Origin: Arthrobacter sp. 18067
GTDB taxonomy: Bacteria > Actinomycetota > Actinomycetes > Actinomycetales > Micrococcaceae
Assembly: GCF_902706295.1 (NCBI RefSeq)
Contig: NZ_CACSJJ010000005.1
Span: forward strand, 1 to 64,000
Reading direction: 5' to 3'
Length of the DNA: 64,000 nt
The notes beneath the pieces were generated by a model. The model was not told the origin of the DNA. It saw only the letters and a program-made list of their open reading frames with translations, and did not search any database. Position numbers and translations under genes: made by a program. Shown piece after piece: positions 26,773-36,167 of this stretch; within the stretch, counting starts at the first letter, position 1; each line of letters starts with the position of its first letter.

Positions 26773-27444
26773 CTAGGCCGTGGGCTCGCCTGAGAGATTT
26801 GCGAGGGATTCAGCTTTCCAGCCGTCTCCTACTCTGACCAGTTCTACCGTCCGCACGTACGGAGTATCGGCCGCGGCGACCATTGGGTCCTGGCTTTGGG
26901 TGGTGACGGTGTAGTCAACGATCATCGTCATCTTGCCGGCGGGGAATTCCTCGGTCCGTCCAGGTTGTGTTCGCAGGATCCGTGCCTCAGTTGTTGAGCG
27001 GCCTTCCACGTAGCGGGTCCACTGAAGTCCACCGTCACCTGAAAATCTTCTCGTCAGTTCTGCACCGAATTCCGGTGTGCAGTTGGTCAGGGCGTTCGTC
27101 AGCCATGACGAAGCACTGGGGTCCTCGAATGAGCGGCGGTGGTAGGAGATGACGAAGTCCCTGGCCGCTGTGTCCAGCTCCGCTATCTGTGCGGTGCTCA
27201 GGACGGGATCTTCAGGTGCTGGAGCTTCTGGAACAGATGCCTGGGTTCCTTGTGTTTCCGGGGTTTCCGGGCCGTTTTGTCCGCCGGGGGTCGGTGGTGG
27301 TTCTGGAGCCCGTGATGGCTGTTCCAGACGTGCTGGTGGCTCGTTGCTGGCTGGTGAGGGCGTCTGGAACAGCCAGATTCCCAAGGCTGCGAGGGCTGCA
27401 GCTGCCGCCACAATGCAGCTCGTTATCAGGGTGTGCTTGGTCAT
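26773..27444 (-). CDS. Membrane-anchored NTF2-like transfer protein
   Basis: 223 residues from ATG 27444, which overlaps the upstream hydrolase stop by 4 bp; the frame extends upstream without a ribosome site. One transmembrane helix at about residues 6-24 (ITSCIVAAAAALAALGIWLF). Then a 70-residue Pro/Glu-rich linker and a C-terminal alpha/beta domain (LDTAARDFVISYHRRSFEDP, MTMIVDYTV, VELVRVGDGWKAESL) with the look of an NTF2/SnoaL-like or VirB8-like fold. Last gene of the T4SS operon. It probably acts outside the membrane as a channel-assembly component. Confidence 0.6.
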   Translation of the reverse strand: MTKHTLITSCIVAAAAALAALGIWLFQTPSPASNEPPARLEQPSRAPEPPPTPGGQNGPETPETQGTQASVPEAPAPEDPVLSTAQIAELDTAARDFVISYHRRSFEDPSASSWLTNALTNCTPEFGAELTRRFSGDGGLQWTRYVEGRSTTEARILRTQPGRTEEFPAGKMTMIVDYTVTTQSQDPMVAAADTPYVRTVELVRVGDGWKAESLANLSGEPTA

Positions 27445-29027
27445 GGGGTGGCCTTGAGCAGAGTGAAGTATTCGGTGTCGGTCTCCCACGTGGTGGCATG
27501 TAGGAGCGTCCCTTCCTGAGGGTTCAATGCGCTGTACATCTGTCCGTTGCCTGCATAGATTCCGACGTGTTCCCAGCGCCCGGGGCTGCTTTGCCGCTGC
27601 ACGACGAGATCCCCTGGCTGGGGGTCGGTGGTTTTGCTTCCGGCCGTCCACTGGTTGACGCGTGGAAGTTTGATGCCCGCCTGGTCATAGATCCATTGGA
27701 CATATCCCGAGCAGTCCCAGGCTTTGAAAGTTGTTCCAGCCCAAACGTAGTCACCTCCCACTCCTTGCTTGGCGGCATCGATGACTTTGGTGCGGGTGCC
27801 GGCGTTGTCTGCGGCCGTAATGGGCTGATCGGCCCCTGGAGTGCATTGGGTCGGGATGGCGCCACCGGCGGATTCAAGGAGTTGCTGGGCAGTTGTCTGC
27901 CATTTGGCGTAGGCGTCCGGGAAGGCCGAAACCTGCACTGTCTGGGCGGCTCCGGTAAGGCTCATTTGTTCCCAGCCGGGGATATCCAAGAGTCCTCTGG
28001 GGGATCCGTGGTTTGGTCCTTCTTTCCCACCGTAAAAGGCCCGTGCCGCGTAGGTGGGGTCCATCAGTTCCTCGACGGATCCCCAACTGGCCGCGGGGCG
28101 CTGCTGGAAGGCATTGACGGAGTCGTGGTCACTTCCGACTTTCATGTGCGGGTACATCAGAGATTCAGGGACTCCGGAATTGGCGTAGGTGTTGATCCCT
28201 GACTCCTGCGAGGCAACCATGAGCGCGATGAGGATTCCGTTGGTCGGAACTCCGGCGTTTTTGCCTTCTTTGACGATGATGGACACCAAGTTCATTTGGT
28301 CACCGCTGAACGTGAGGGGCAATCCGTTGGGGCCTTTGACCGTCAGCCCACCACCTAAGACAGGGGCTGCTTGGGCTGGGGCATCGCCGCCAGTGGCTCC
28401 GCCGGCGCCGAGGGTGATCCCTCGTTCTTTCATGTACGTGTTGGGGTCTACGTGTTGGCCGTTGACGTGGATCTCGAAGTGAAGGTGCGGTGCGGTTGAG
28501 GCGCCGGTCGATCCGACACCGGCCAATTCGTCGCCGGCCTTGACGGTCTGACCTGCTTTGACCTTGGAGGTGCCGTCGGCGGCGTGCCAGTACCAGAATT
28601 CGGTGTTGTTTCCGGCATCAATGATGATGCCGTTGCCGCCGGCGTTGCCGCCTGAGTCGACTGCCCGGACAGTGCCTGCGGAAGCTGAGTAGAACGGGGT
28701 ACGTTCGGGGACGCCGGCGACGTCTTGGCCCGCGTGGAAGGTCAAGGCTGATTCATCAGGAAATCCGGCTGGCACAACACCGGGGCCGAAGGGGTTGGGG
28801 CGTGGACCGTAACCGGAGGTCAGCTGGCCAACCAAGGGGCTGGCGTACCCTCCGGCGAAGGTAGAGGGGACGCACTTGGTAGAGCCTGTTTGGGAATCTG
28901 GTCCGCCTCGAGCGAGCACGGCGCCGGAGCCTGACAGGAAGAAAGCGGCCCCGCTGAAAAAGACAACAGTAACGAAGAGTAGAACCGCCGCCGCTAATGC
29001 GGCGACGGCGATTACTGCCTTTTTCAT
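27441..29027 (-). CDS. Cell-wall hydrolase with M23 peptidase and NlpC/P60 domains (T4SS)
   Basis: 528 residues. N-terminal signal anchor (residues 1-38). Residues 65-210 form an M23 metallopeptidase (LTFHAGQDVAGVP, later STAPHLHFEIHVNG with the H-x-H zinc ligand). The middle region (about 240-380) resembles lysozyme-like transglycosylase sequence (IALMVASQESGINTYANSGV). The C-terminal 130 residues are NlpC/P60 with catalytic Cys in AWDCSGYVQWIYDQAG and His in WEHVGIY. Such multi-domain hydrolases (TcpG/VirB1-like) open the peptidoglycan for the conjugation channel. Overlaps both neighbours by 4 bp within the operon. Confidence 0.85.
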   Translation of the reverse strand: MKKAVIAVAALAAAVLLFVTVVFFSGAAFFLSGSGAVLARGGPDSQTGSTKCVPSTFAGGYASPLVGQLTSGYGPRPNPFGPGVVPAGFPDESALTFHAGQDVAGVPERTPFYSASAGTVRAVDSGGNAGGNGIIIDAGNNTEFWYWHAADGTSKVKAGQTVKAGDELAGVGSTGASTAPHLHFEIHVNGQHVDPNTYMKERGITLGAGGATGGDAPAQAAPVLGGGLTVKGPNGLPLTFSGDQMNLVSIIVKEGKNAGVPTNGILIALMVASQESGINTYANSGVPESLMYPHMKVGSDHDSVNAFQQRPAASWGSVEELMDPTYAARAFYGGKEGPNHGSPRGLLDIPGWEQMSLTGAAQTVQVSAFPDAYAKWQTTAQQLLESAGGAIPTQCTPGADQPITAADNAGTRTKVIDAAKQGVGGDYVWAGTTFKAWDCSGYVQWIYDQAGIKLPRVNQWTAGSKTTDPQPGDLVVQRQSSPGRWEHVGIYAGNGQMYSALNPQEGTLLHATTWETDTEYFTLLKATP

Positions 29028-31159
29028 CTGCTGCCTACCGGCCGTACTGAGCGGAGGTGGGCGAGTTTGGCCGAGAGCTCGACCGAGCGGGCACTGCGCG
29101 GGGCCGGTGGGGCCGCCGGGGCGTCAATGATCGTTCCTTCGAGCGGCCGACTAACGGATCCGTTGCCCCTGCGGTCAACGGATAGGCGTGGGCTGACTGA
29201 TCCATGACCTTGCGAGTCCACAGTGATACGGCGGGTGAGGTTCTCGTGGGCGGGGCCCATGGTGCGGCCGTGTCTCGGGGCCTGCGGGCCGGGTGCGGCG
29301 GCTTCGATCGCGGCTTTGGTGCGGGCGGCTGTGGAGCCGATTTTCGCTGCGGCTCCGACGGCCTTGGCGGCCGGGTGGGGAATGAACTGTGCCGCGGTTC
29401 CAACGAAGTCCAGGCTAGCTGCCGTTTTGGAGGATGCTGACGGAGTGCCGTCCGTCCCGCCCCCTCCTGGTCCTCCTGGAGTAGGCGAGGGTGGATTGGC
29501 CGTGGGGCCTGCGCCGGGGCCGGAGGTCAGAGCGGGCATGACACGGGATCCGAGGGTTGGCGGAGGTGTGATTTTCTCCCCAAGGTCGGTGAATGCGCCT
29601 CCCCCGTTGGGAGCCCACCCCAATCCGGGTTGTGGTTGCCGTTGTTTGGGTTTGAGGTTCTTGGTCAGACGGGCATCACGCCAGGCATCTCGAACCCAGG
29701 GCTCCACTCGGTTGGTTAGTTGCTTGATGGTTTGGCTTCGGGGTTTTTCGTCTGATCCGAGGCCGAGTTTCCCCAGCCGCTGGGCCAGGGTTTCTCCTGC
29801 TTTTTTCGCGCGGCGGTGCAGTCGCCACAGGCCGATGAGGAACACGAGGACGGCGATGTTGACGAACGCCATTTGGAGGACGATCCCGAATCGGCTCATA
29901 AGGGCGGTGATGGAAACCAGTACCTTCATGTAGCCGGCAAGGAAGATGAGGGCGACGACGATCATGACGCAGGAGGAGTAGATTCCGATAATCGACCGCC
30001 ACAGCCCTGTTCTTGACGTGGACGGCAGGACGGCCCAGAGGGACGCGAACATGGCTTTGAGCCCGTTCCAGAGGGATGAGAACACGGAGCTGATGATGTA
30101 CAGGGACAGGCCGAGGATCAGCAGGTTCATAAAGAAGCTGCCGGACTGGATGTTGGCCATCACTCCGATCTTCGTGATCACCGGTGACTGAACGTATTCC
30201 TTGGCGTCCTTGTCACATTCCCCAACTCTGTCTCGAACGTTGGTTTCGGCGACGTTGATGGGGTTCCGGTCGTTGAATGCTTTGTCGAAGACTTTGTCGC
30301 AATCTCCGATCAGAACGTGGCCGAAAGTCACGGTTTGCGCCGGAACTCTGACGAAAGTGTCCACGAGCTGGGCGATGACGTTCTCGGCAAGTACTTTGTC
30401 CGCGGACATGGTCGCATCGGCGGTGGGGCGTGGGCAGTTGCCACCGGGCATGCACGGTTGCTGGTCTGTGGTGATGGCGACGGAGATCTCACCGCCCCAG
30501 ATTTTGGCCTTGTTTAAGATCCCGTCGGGGCCGGTAATGGTGGCGACGGGGTTTGCCAGGACACCGGTGGCAGCGATGGCGATGACCACGGCGACTACGC
30601 ATTCGATGAGTCCTGACGAGAATTTACCTCTAAGGATGTAAATACCGGCGACGAACGCGGTCACCATGAGGGCAAAGGGTATCCAGTAGATCTGGTTGAC
30701 CAGAGCTTGGAAGGAGACAGCTATCCCGTTCAGGGGTGAGGCGATGAATTCGATCCATTCAAAGGCCAGCAGGAACTTCACCATGGCAAAGAGCATGGCG
30801 ATGTAGAAGATGTGCCCCACCCAGAGGAAGTCCAGAATGCTGGTGATCCACATTTTCTGGGGTGTCCAAGCGTCTCCGCGGTCCAAGGGCAAGGACATGT
30901 ATTTATCGATCGGGATGCCGTGCGTGTCGTGGATTCCTGCAGTGGGCAGGAACAATCCGGAGCCTTGGCCGGTGCCGTCGGCAGCGAAAGCGGCCGTGGC
31001 TCCGGCATGAATGAGGACAGCCCAAAGAAAGAGAACGCTCATGGTTCGGCGGGTCCGTGGGTGCTGATAGAGCCACAACCGTGCTTCTGCGCCGATCCTG
31101 GTAAGGATGTTGACCCGGAACACTGCTGGGCGGTTGAAGAGCGACAGGAACCAGGTCAC
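29024..31159 (-). CDS. VirB6/TrbL-like polytopic membrane protein (T4SS)
   Basis: 711 residues from GTG at 31159, which overlaps the VirB4-like stop (GTGA) and has AAAGGAG upstream; the 42 residues before it lie inside the upstream gene. The N-terminus has a signal-like helix (VLFLWAVLIHAGATAAFAA). Six or seven further transmembrane helices spread to about residue 460, typical of VirB6/TcpH channel proteins. The last 250 residues are a Pro/Gly/Ser-rich basic cytoplasmic tail. It forms the inner-membrane part of the DNA channel. A 135-residue loop with several Cys (CMPGGNC, GDCDKVF) lies between helices. Confidence 0.8.
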   Translation of the reverse strand: MTWFLSLFNRPAVFRVNILTRIGAEARLWLYQHPRTRRTMSVLFLWAVLIHAGATAAFAADGTGQGSGLFLPTAGIHDTHGIPIDKYMSLPLDRGDAWTPQKMWITSILDFLWVGHIFYIAMLFAMVKFLLAFEWIEFIASPLNGIAVSFQALVNQIYWIPFALMVTAFVAGIYILRGKFSSGLIECVVAVVIAIAATGVLANPVATITGPDGILNKAKIWGGEISVAITTDQQPCMPGGNCPRPTADATMSADKVLAENVIAQLVDTFVRVPAQTVTFGHVLIGDCDKVFDKAFNDRNPINVAETNVRDRVGECDKDAKEYVQSPVITKIGVMANIQSGSFFMNLLILGLSLYIISSVFSSLWNGLKAMFASLWAVLPSTSRTGLWRSIIGIYSSCVMIVVALIFLAGYMKVLVSITALMSRFGIVLQMAFVNIAVLVFLIGLWRLHRRAKKAGETLAQRLGKLGLGSDEKPRSQTIKQLTNRVEPWVRDAWRDARLTKNLKPKQRQPQPGLGWAPNGGGAFTDLGEKITPPPTLGSRVMPALTSGPGAGPTANPPSPTPGGPGGGGTDGTPSASSKTAASLDFVGTAAQFIPHPAAKAVGAAAKIGSTAARTKAAIEAAAPGPQAPRHGRTMGPAHENLTRRITVDSQGHGSVSPRLSVDRRGNGSVSRPLEGTIIDAPAAPPAPRSARSVELSAKLAHLRSVRPVGSR

Positions 31160-33693
31160 GCTGCCATCTCCTTTTGCCGATCGATTTTGGGAGGCGTTGT
31201 CAGTACTGCTTTGGCCCGGCGGGGTTCGCGGGGGATCTGGATTTTGACGGTGGAGATCCGGTTCCTGGCGTCGCGGTACAGGCATTCACCACGGCGTTCC
31301 AGCGGCACGCCCTGGGCTCCTTGTGGAGATAGATGCTTGGTGACGGTTTCAACCCATTCGTCCGTGTCCATGGAGGCGAACCATCTCAGGTTGTTTCGGG
31401 CGAGGGTTTCATCACGGTTCCTGAAGACGAAGCGCTGCGGTATGAGCCCGCGGAGCACTTCGGATCCAAAGTCGTTGATGGCGTCGTGGCTTCCCAGTCC
31501 GAGTGCGGCTTTGTGCTTGCGTCCGTAGCGGATGAAATCGACGATCTCCTCTTCCCCCTCCGGGGAGGACGTCATGTGGTGGCACTCGTCGACGATCATC
31601 AGCGCTTCGCGGGCGTCGTCAGCAAAGCAGATCGTTTTACCGATGCTGGCCAGCAGCGCGTACATGGCACGGCCGAAGATTTTCTCTATGCTCATTTCCT
31701 TCTTCAACGATTCGTTGAAGAGCTCATCCTTGCTGGGCAAGTCCAAACCATGGGTGCAGAACACCACTGCTTGGGATGCCATGGACAGTGCCGGCAGTTC
31801 GTCGTTGAAGAGAACATCTCCCAGGTCGATCGTGGCGATGTTCTTCAGGCGTCTGGCCATGCGGTCGCAGACGTCGCGGTTACGTGCTGGAATGCCTGTG
31901 TCACCTTGCATGTGATCCAGAAGCTTCGACAGGGAAGTCACCCCGTGCTCGATCATGTAGTTGGGTTCCAGGAGAGAGCTGATGAGGTCTCCGTCATCGC
32001 TCATGGTCTGGATCGCGAAGAGCTGAGCGAAGAGTGTTTTCACCATTCGTGAGCCAACTTTCGGACCGAAGATCCGCAGCGGGTCCATGGAGTATTTCGG
32101 CGCCATCAGGTCAATGATCGAGGTGCGTTCCGGGTTCAGTGACTTGGCGAAAGCGGCCCATTCCTGGTTGTCTGAACGGTCTACGACAACCAGGAGCCCG
32201 TCACGGTCGAAGGTGTGCCCGGCAACCGTTTTGAGGAACGTCGATTTCCCGGACCCGTTCTCCCCCGTGGCTCCGAAGGAACCGGAAAGGTCTCGTTCCA
32301 TGTTTCCCCCGATGTTCATCAAAAAGGGAGAACGACGACCTGATGAGATGTTGTACCCGGCCAAGAACCCGGTGGTTTCGCCTATTGCGTTTGAAACGAC
32401 CGGCACACCCATGGCAAATTCGCGCCCGGTAGTGATCTGAGCGAGCTCGTTGACAAGCCGGGAGGCGGGGATCCCTGGGAGCATGGCCCACCACAGTTCT
32501 TCTTGTCCACCGAGGGGTGCCTCGAATTTGAATTCCTTCCGCTTGTAGAAGTCCGTAATGAATTTGGCTTTTGCCTTGGCGTCCTCCGGGTTGTCGGCTC
32601 CGACGGCAATGATGGTCGTTGCCTGTACTTCGACTTCACTTTCGGACTGGTTCAGCGATGCCTGGTAATCCGCGAGCACTATTGCGACGTCATCCAGGTC
32701 GTTTGTGCTGCCGGTGATGGGATTGCTTTGGCCGCTTTGCTGCTCGTACTGGTCGTTGAGGGTAGATTCAGCTCGGGCATTGCGCTGTTTCGCTTTCTCG
32801 GCCTTCTGGATTGTCATCCTGACGGCGAAGTCGGCATCTACGGGCAGATCGTCGATGGCTTTGATGAATTCAACGCCGGGGAACACGAATCCGCCCTGGG
32901 GTGTCCCGGTCATAGCCATCAACACTTGGTACGAGTCAGTCTCGCTCTCGACGTGGCCGACTTTGAGGTAGCGGCGTTTGAAGGGCACCGCACGGGCCGC
33001 TGCCGATGTTTGGTCAGACTGTCCGCCTTCGTCGATCCAAGGCTCAGAGAGCAGGGTTCCGGAAATGACCCGGCCTTTCGGGGCGTTGCTTTTAGGTTCC
33101 GGTACGGCTACATCGAGGCTGAGGCCACGCTGCTGCATGTGGTCGTTGATCCATGCCAGTTCGTCTGGTGTTGCCGGTTTTGCCTGAAATTCGCGAGGTA
33201 TGGCTTTTTCGATCTGTTTTGCCGCCTCCAGGGCGTGCGCGATTTCCGTCGGCGTGGGAACGCGTCGAGGCAGAGCCAGGTGACGCCGGACAACGGCATC
33301 TACTGCGTGGAATTTGGTTTTGACGGCTTCTTTGATGCCGAGATCTGCGATGGGGGCCGCGAGCCAGAAAGCACGCGTGCCGACGGGGTTGTTTTCCAGT
33401 TCTTCCAGACTCAGCTCAACCTCGGTGAGGTACTCGGGGCAGCGATCCATGGGGACCCCGTCCATCATGTTCTCGATGACCACGGCGGGATCGAGGTTGG
33501 CGCTGAGCCCGAGCAGCAGTGATTCACCGGTCAGGGACTGGTACATGGCCTGGTGTGCTGCCTTGACGAGCATTTTCGATTCGTGCTTGCCGTACCCGTA
33601 GGCCAGAGGCTCCAGTCGCCACATGGCCCAGATCATGCCGCCAGTGGTCCACATGAGATGGCCGGCCAGGGACGAGAACGGGATGCGCTGCAT
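31156..33693 (-). CDS. VirB4/TcpF-like T4SS ATPase
   Basis: 845 residues. Walker A GENGSGKS at about residue 475 and Walker B REALMIVDECHHM at about residue 700, with a late GLGSHDAINDF/RFVFRNRDET region, match the VirB4/TraE/TrsE hexameric ATPases that energise pilus-less Gram-positive conjugation channels. The N-terminal 250 residues are the variable membrane-contacting part. Preceded 12 bases upstream by the PrgI-like gene, the usual partner. Overlaps the VirB6-like gene by 4 bp. Key catalytic residues are present. Confidence 0.88.
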   Translation of the reverse strand: MQRIPFSSLAGHLMWTTGGMIWAMWRLEPLAYGYGKHESKMLVKAAHQAMYQSLTGESLLLGLSANLDPAVVIENMMDGVPMDRCPEYLTEVELSLEELENNPVGTRAFWLAAPIADLGIKEAVKTKFHAVDAVVRRHLALPRRVPTPTEIAHALEAAKQIEKAIPREFQAKPATPDELAWINDHMQQRGLSLDVAVPEPKSNAPKGRVISGTLLSEPWIDEGGQSDQTSAAARAVPFKRRYLKVGHVESETDSYQVLMAMTGTPQGGFVFPGVEFIKAIDDLPVDADFAVRMTIQKAEKAKQRNARAESTLNDQYEQQSGQSNPITGSTNDLDDVAIVLADYQASLNQSESEVEVQATTIIAVGADNPEDAKAKAKFITDFYKRKEFKFEAPLGGQEELWWAMLPGIPASRLVNELAQITTGREFAMGVPVVSNAIGETTGFLAGYNISSGRRSPFLMNIGGNMERDLSGSFGATGENGSGKSTFLKTVAGHTFDRDGLLVVVDRSDNQEWAAFAKSLNPERTSIIDLMAPKYSMDPLRIFGPKVGSRMVKTLFAQLFAIQTMSDDGDLISSLLEPNYMIEHGVTSLSKLLDHMQGDTGIPARNRDVCDRMARRLKNIATIDLGDVLFNDELPALSMASQAVVFCTHGLDLPSKDELFNESLKKEMSIEKIFGRAMYALLASIGKTICFADDAREALMIVDECHHMTSSPEGEEEIVDFIRYGRKHKAALGLGSHDAINDFGSEVLRGLIPQRFVFRNRDETLARNNLRWFASMDTDEWVETVTKHLSPQGAQGVPLERRGECLYRDARNRISTVKIQIPREPRRAKAVLTTPPKIDRQKEMAA

Positions 33694-33705
33694 TGGGGTT
33701 TCCTC

Positions 33706-34248
33706 CTACTTGGTGTTCACCTGTGCCAGCAGGCGTTGAACGGCTGATCCACTCATGGGGAGGGGATCCGGGGGCCCTACAGGAGCCTGCGACTCGGGTT
33801 CAACTGGAGTAGGTGGGATTGGTTCTGCTATTTCAATGGCTTCGGTTTCCGGCCGTGGAAGTGAGCGCGGCGCAGGCCGTGTTCGGGGCTCTCGAATGCT
33901 GAGAGATTCTCCGCGGTAGCTTCCGGTGGCAGGCCGGAACACGGCACCTGAAGCGTCGACCATCACCAGGGCTGGGTTGCGGTTTGTTGAGGGCAGCCGC
34001 CCGGTAAACCAGGCAAGTCCCCAGACCACAAGGCCACCGAGGATGATGTCCACGATGGCCATGCCGGTGGTCCATAGCCAGTTGGTATTGAGAATCGCGA
34101 AACCAGAGACGACCCCCACGCCGGCTTGTGTCAGGGTGTAAGGGCCACCCCAGATTTTGGAACCGTCGTGAAGGCGTCCCAGCATTTTCTTGACCCTGCG
34201 GGCGCGGGTGTAGAACCGGCCTACTTCAGTCGCTACGGGGGTAGGCAA
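33706..34248 (-). CDS. PrgI/VirB3-like small membrane protein (T4SS)
   Basis: 180 residues. Two transmembrane helices at about residues 41-58 (AGVGVVSGFAILNTNWLW) and 62-82, followed by a Pro-rich cytoplasmic tail. This is the PrgI/TcpE-type layout encoded next to VirB4-like ATPases in Gram-positive systems. It probably links the ATPase to the channel. Start ATG/GTG near 34248; the spacing of 4 bases to the upstream gene fits operon structure. Confidence 0.7.
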   Translation of the reverse strand: MPTPVATEVGRFYTRARRVKKMLGRLHDGSKIWGGPYTLTQAGVGVVSGFAILNTNWLWTTGMAIVDIILGGLVVWGLAWFTGRLPSTNRNPALVMVDASGAVFRPATGSYRGESLSIREPRTRPAPRSLPRPETEAIEIAEPIPPTPVEPESQAPVGPPDPLPMSGSAVQRLLAQVNTK

Positions 34249-34252
34249 GGCT

Positions 34253-34627
34253 CTATTCCAAGGTCAGAAAGATCTCGGACCCGGACTCAGTGGATAGCTC
34301 GGTGGCCTGACCGGAGGCTGCAACAGGCAGTTCGCCACGCATCTGGGTTTCCATCCATCCGATGCCGTTAAAGACACCCCAGAAAAAAAGACCGCCCGCG
34401 GCGATGCCCATGACGATGCCCGTGACCTTGAACTTCTTCATCAAGGAGATGAAGAACACCGCGCCGAGGGACACCAGAACGGCCCCGGTCTTCAACAGGT
34501 TAATCACGTCCGTGATCTTTTGGTTTGCGGTGTCGACGACCCCAGCCGGAACGTGGGTAACAGCGGCCTGGTGGATCTGGGAGGCGGTCCCGACAAGGTC
34601 AAGGGAGGTCTGCAGGTCGATGGTCAT
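34253..34627 (-). CDS. Two-helix membrane protein, VirB2-like position (T4SS)
   Basis: 124 residues. Helices at about residues 48-63 (GAVLVSLGAVFFISLM) and 69-88 (VTGIVMGIAAGGLFFWGVFN) are separated by a short basic loop (KKFK), with hydrophilic ends. Size, topology and position between VirB8-like and PrgI-like genes fit the small TcpD/VirB2-type subunits. I see no signal peptidase site. It overlaps the upstream VirB8-like stop by 4 bp. Confidence 0.6.
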   Translation of the reverse strand: MTIDLQTSLDLVGTASQIHQAAVTHVPAGVVDTANQKITDVINLLKTGAVLVSLGAVFFISLMKKFKVTGIVMGIAAGGLFFWGVFNGIGWMETQMRGELPVAASGQATELSTESGSEIFLTLE

Positions 34628-35616
34628 GGCGTGGGCCTTTCAGTTGGTGTCTTCGTTGATGAGGGCTTGCTGGTCTTATCGATGTCGGGGGTGGAGTTGA
34701 GAGCACTGACTTCCCACCGGCCGGCACGTGCATTGAGCGTCATCGCGTACGTGGATGCGCCGCCTTGGTTCTGAGTGGTCTTGAAGGTCACGCCAACAAG
34801 GACATGCAGCGTCTCGCCGTCCTTGGGCGCAGCAGAAGGAGTCTTGTCAGCGTTTAGGGATCGGAGTGAGGCACTGCTGAAGGGGGCAGGCGTAATGGGG
34901 GCGATGATGCTCCCGGGGGTCGTGTACCTTTCCAGCCCGCCGGCTCCGGTTGCGTAAGCGGTGATGAACGAGCTCACGGTGGTAGCAGCGTCGGCACTGG
35001 TCGAGACCGCTTCGGGGTATCGGAGGGTGATCTCTGATGTGGCTGGGACGGGTCCGGATACCGGAGAGGGAAGCCCAACGGGACTGAGACCGCCGTCGGA
35101 GTTCACCACGGCCCGGAAGTATCGTCGCGGCCAAGACTCGGTCGTCTTGCCGTCCACAACGGCGGTTTCTTTGACGTTGGCGGCCACGGTGACTGCCGTC
35201 AGGGTGGATCCTTCCGGTGTTTCCGTACCCGCCAGGCCAAGATCCCGGTAGACCCATCCGGTAGCCGGAAGCATCCCGACGCTCGAAGCATCAAGGTAGG
35301 TGTCCAAGGCGGCATGGTCAGTGCTGGAAGCCGACAGCCAGGCACCAACGAAACCCTCAGCGTAGGCCGCCGGAGCGTTGTCAGTTTGAGGTTGCTGAAC
35401 AGTGGAGGCATCGGATGCGACAGTGATGTCTTTGCTGAGCGACAGCGCCAACGCAGCGAAGGCAACCACAACGGTCAAAGCCATGACGAAGTAGAAGCCA
35501 CCAACCAAAGCCTTGGTTCCCAGTGAATGGACCCGGGTCATGGACCCGGCCACGCTCGGGACTTTGACGTCCTCGGAAACATCAACATCGGCCTGGCGTT
35601 TCCATAGCCGCTTCAT
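34624..35616 (-). CDS. VirB8/TcpC-like conjugation protein
   Basis: 330 residues. A short cytoplasmic N-terminus, one transmembrane helix (about residues 38-60, FYFVMALTVVVAFAALALSL), then two NTF2-like extracellular modules (about 75-190 and 205-315; for example YAEGFVGAWLSAS and VSSFITAYATGAGG). This single-TM plus tandem NTF2-like layout is that of TcpC, the VirB8-like protein of Gram-positive conjugation (conjugative transposon TcpC family). It forms the scaffold of the channel. The C-terminal 25 residues are Pro/Thr/Lys-rich. Confidence 0.75.
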   Translation of the reverse strand: MKRLWKRQADVDVSEDVKVPSVAGSMTRVHSLGTKALVGGFYFVMALTVVVAFAALALSLSKDITVASDASTVQQPQTDNAPAAYAEGFVGAWLSASSTDHAALDTYLDASSVGMLPATGWVYRDLGLAGTETPEGSTLTAVTVAANVKETAVVDGKTTESWPRRYFRAVVNSDGGLSPVGLPSPVSGPVPATSEITLRYPEAVSTSADAATTVSSFITAYATGAGGLERYTTPGSIIAPITPAPFSSASLRSLNADKTPSAAPKDGETLHVLVGVTFKTTQNQGGASTYAMTLNARAGRWEVSALNSTPDIDKTSKPSSTKTPTERPTP

Positions 35617-35870
35617 GAGGACGATCCCCGCTCTGGAGAATGAAGCCGAGCTGCAGCCTGATTGGCCGCTGCCATTGCCGCGGAAGTCAGAACCTCCGCA
35701 AGCTCACATTGCCGGGAAGCATCAAAGGGGCGCTCCAGCAGATCGGCTATGCCCCGAAGCATCTTGTCCTCGGCACTAATCGTGACGGCAGCGTCACCAA
35801 TAAACCCCGCCAGGTTCTCGTCGGAAACAGATTCAGGTAGTGCGGCGGAATCCTGCATCTCATCGCCCAT
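35613..35870 (-). CDS. Small acidic hypothetical protein opening the T4SS operon
   Basis: 85 residues, acidic and helical (VSDENLAGFIGDAAVTISAE, LADLLERPFDASRQCELAEV-like helices, VLTSAAMAAANQAAARL). No transmembrane helix, no recognised domain. It overlaps the VirB8-like start by 4 bp. As the first gene of the operon it may be a regulator or chaperone; that is inference. Confidence 0.6.
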   Translation of the reverse strand: MGDEMQDSAALPESVSDENLAGFIGDAAVTISAEDKMLRGIADLLERPFDASRQCELAEVLTSAAMAAANQAAARLHSPERGSSS

Positions 35871-36127
35871 CGAAGCTCCTCATGGATTGTCAGTAATCAG
35901 TCCCCCAGTCTGGGTCGGGGGTGGTCACTGCATGTAGGTGCCTGGATCGATGGCTTTGCAAAAAAAAACTTTGAAAACTTTTCGCTGGGCCCTGTTCCAG
36001 AAGCGCGAACCCAGCTCTCACCTACGCGAAGGCCACTTATTCCAGAAGGCCTTACACCGCGCGAAAGCACCGCCTGTTCAGCGCGCAGGGAACTGATCCA
36101 GAAGCTCGTCCAGAGCTGCTGAGGAGC
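35871..36127 (-). promoter_or_regulatory. Divergent promoter region between T4SS operon and the 36168 gene
   Basis: About 300 bases between divergent starts (35870 minus, 36168 plus). It includes an A-tract AAAAAAAA at 35959-35966 and should hold both promoters; I could not fix the boxes. Confidence 0.4.
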
Positions 36128-36151
36128 GTGGTTGGTACCACCACCAACCAC
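36128..36151. promoter_or_regulatory. Inverted repeat, likely operator of the 36168 gene
   Basis: GTGGTTGGT (36128-36136) and ACCAACCAC (36143-36151), perfect 9-bp arms with a 6-base spacer, 16 bases before the start codon and just ahead of the ribosome site CGAGGAG. Confidence 0.55.
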
Positions 36152-36167
36152 CTCCCGAGGAGCCCTC

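Noticed and set aside
32503-33522. 339-codon plus-strand frame opposite the VirB4-like gene
   Set aside because: Antisense shadow; the minus frame has Walker motifs.
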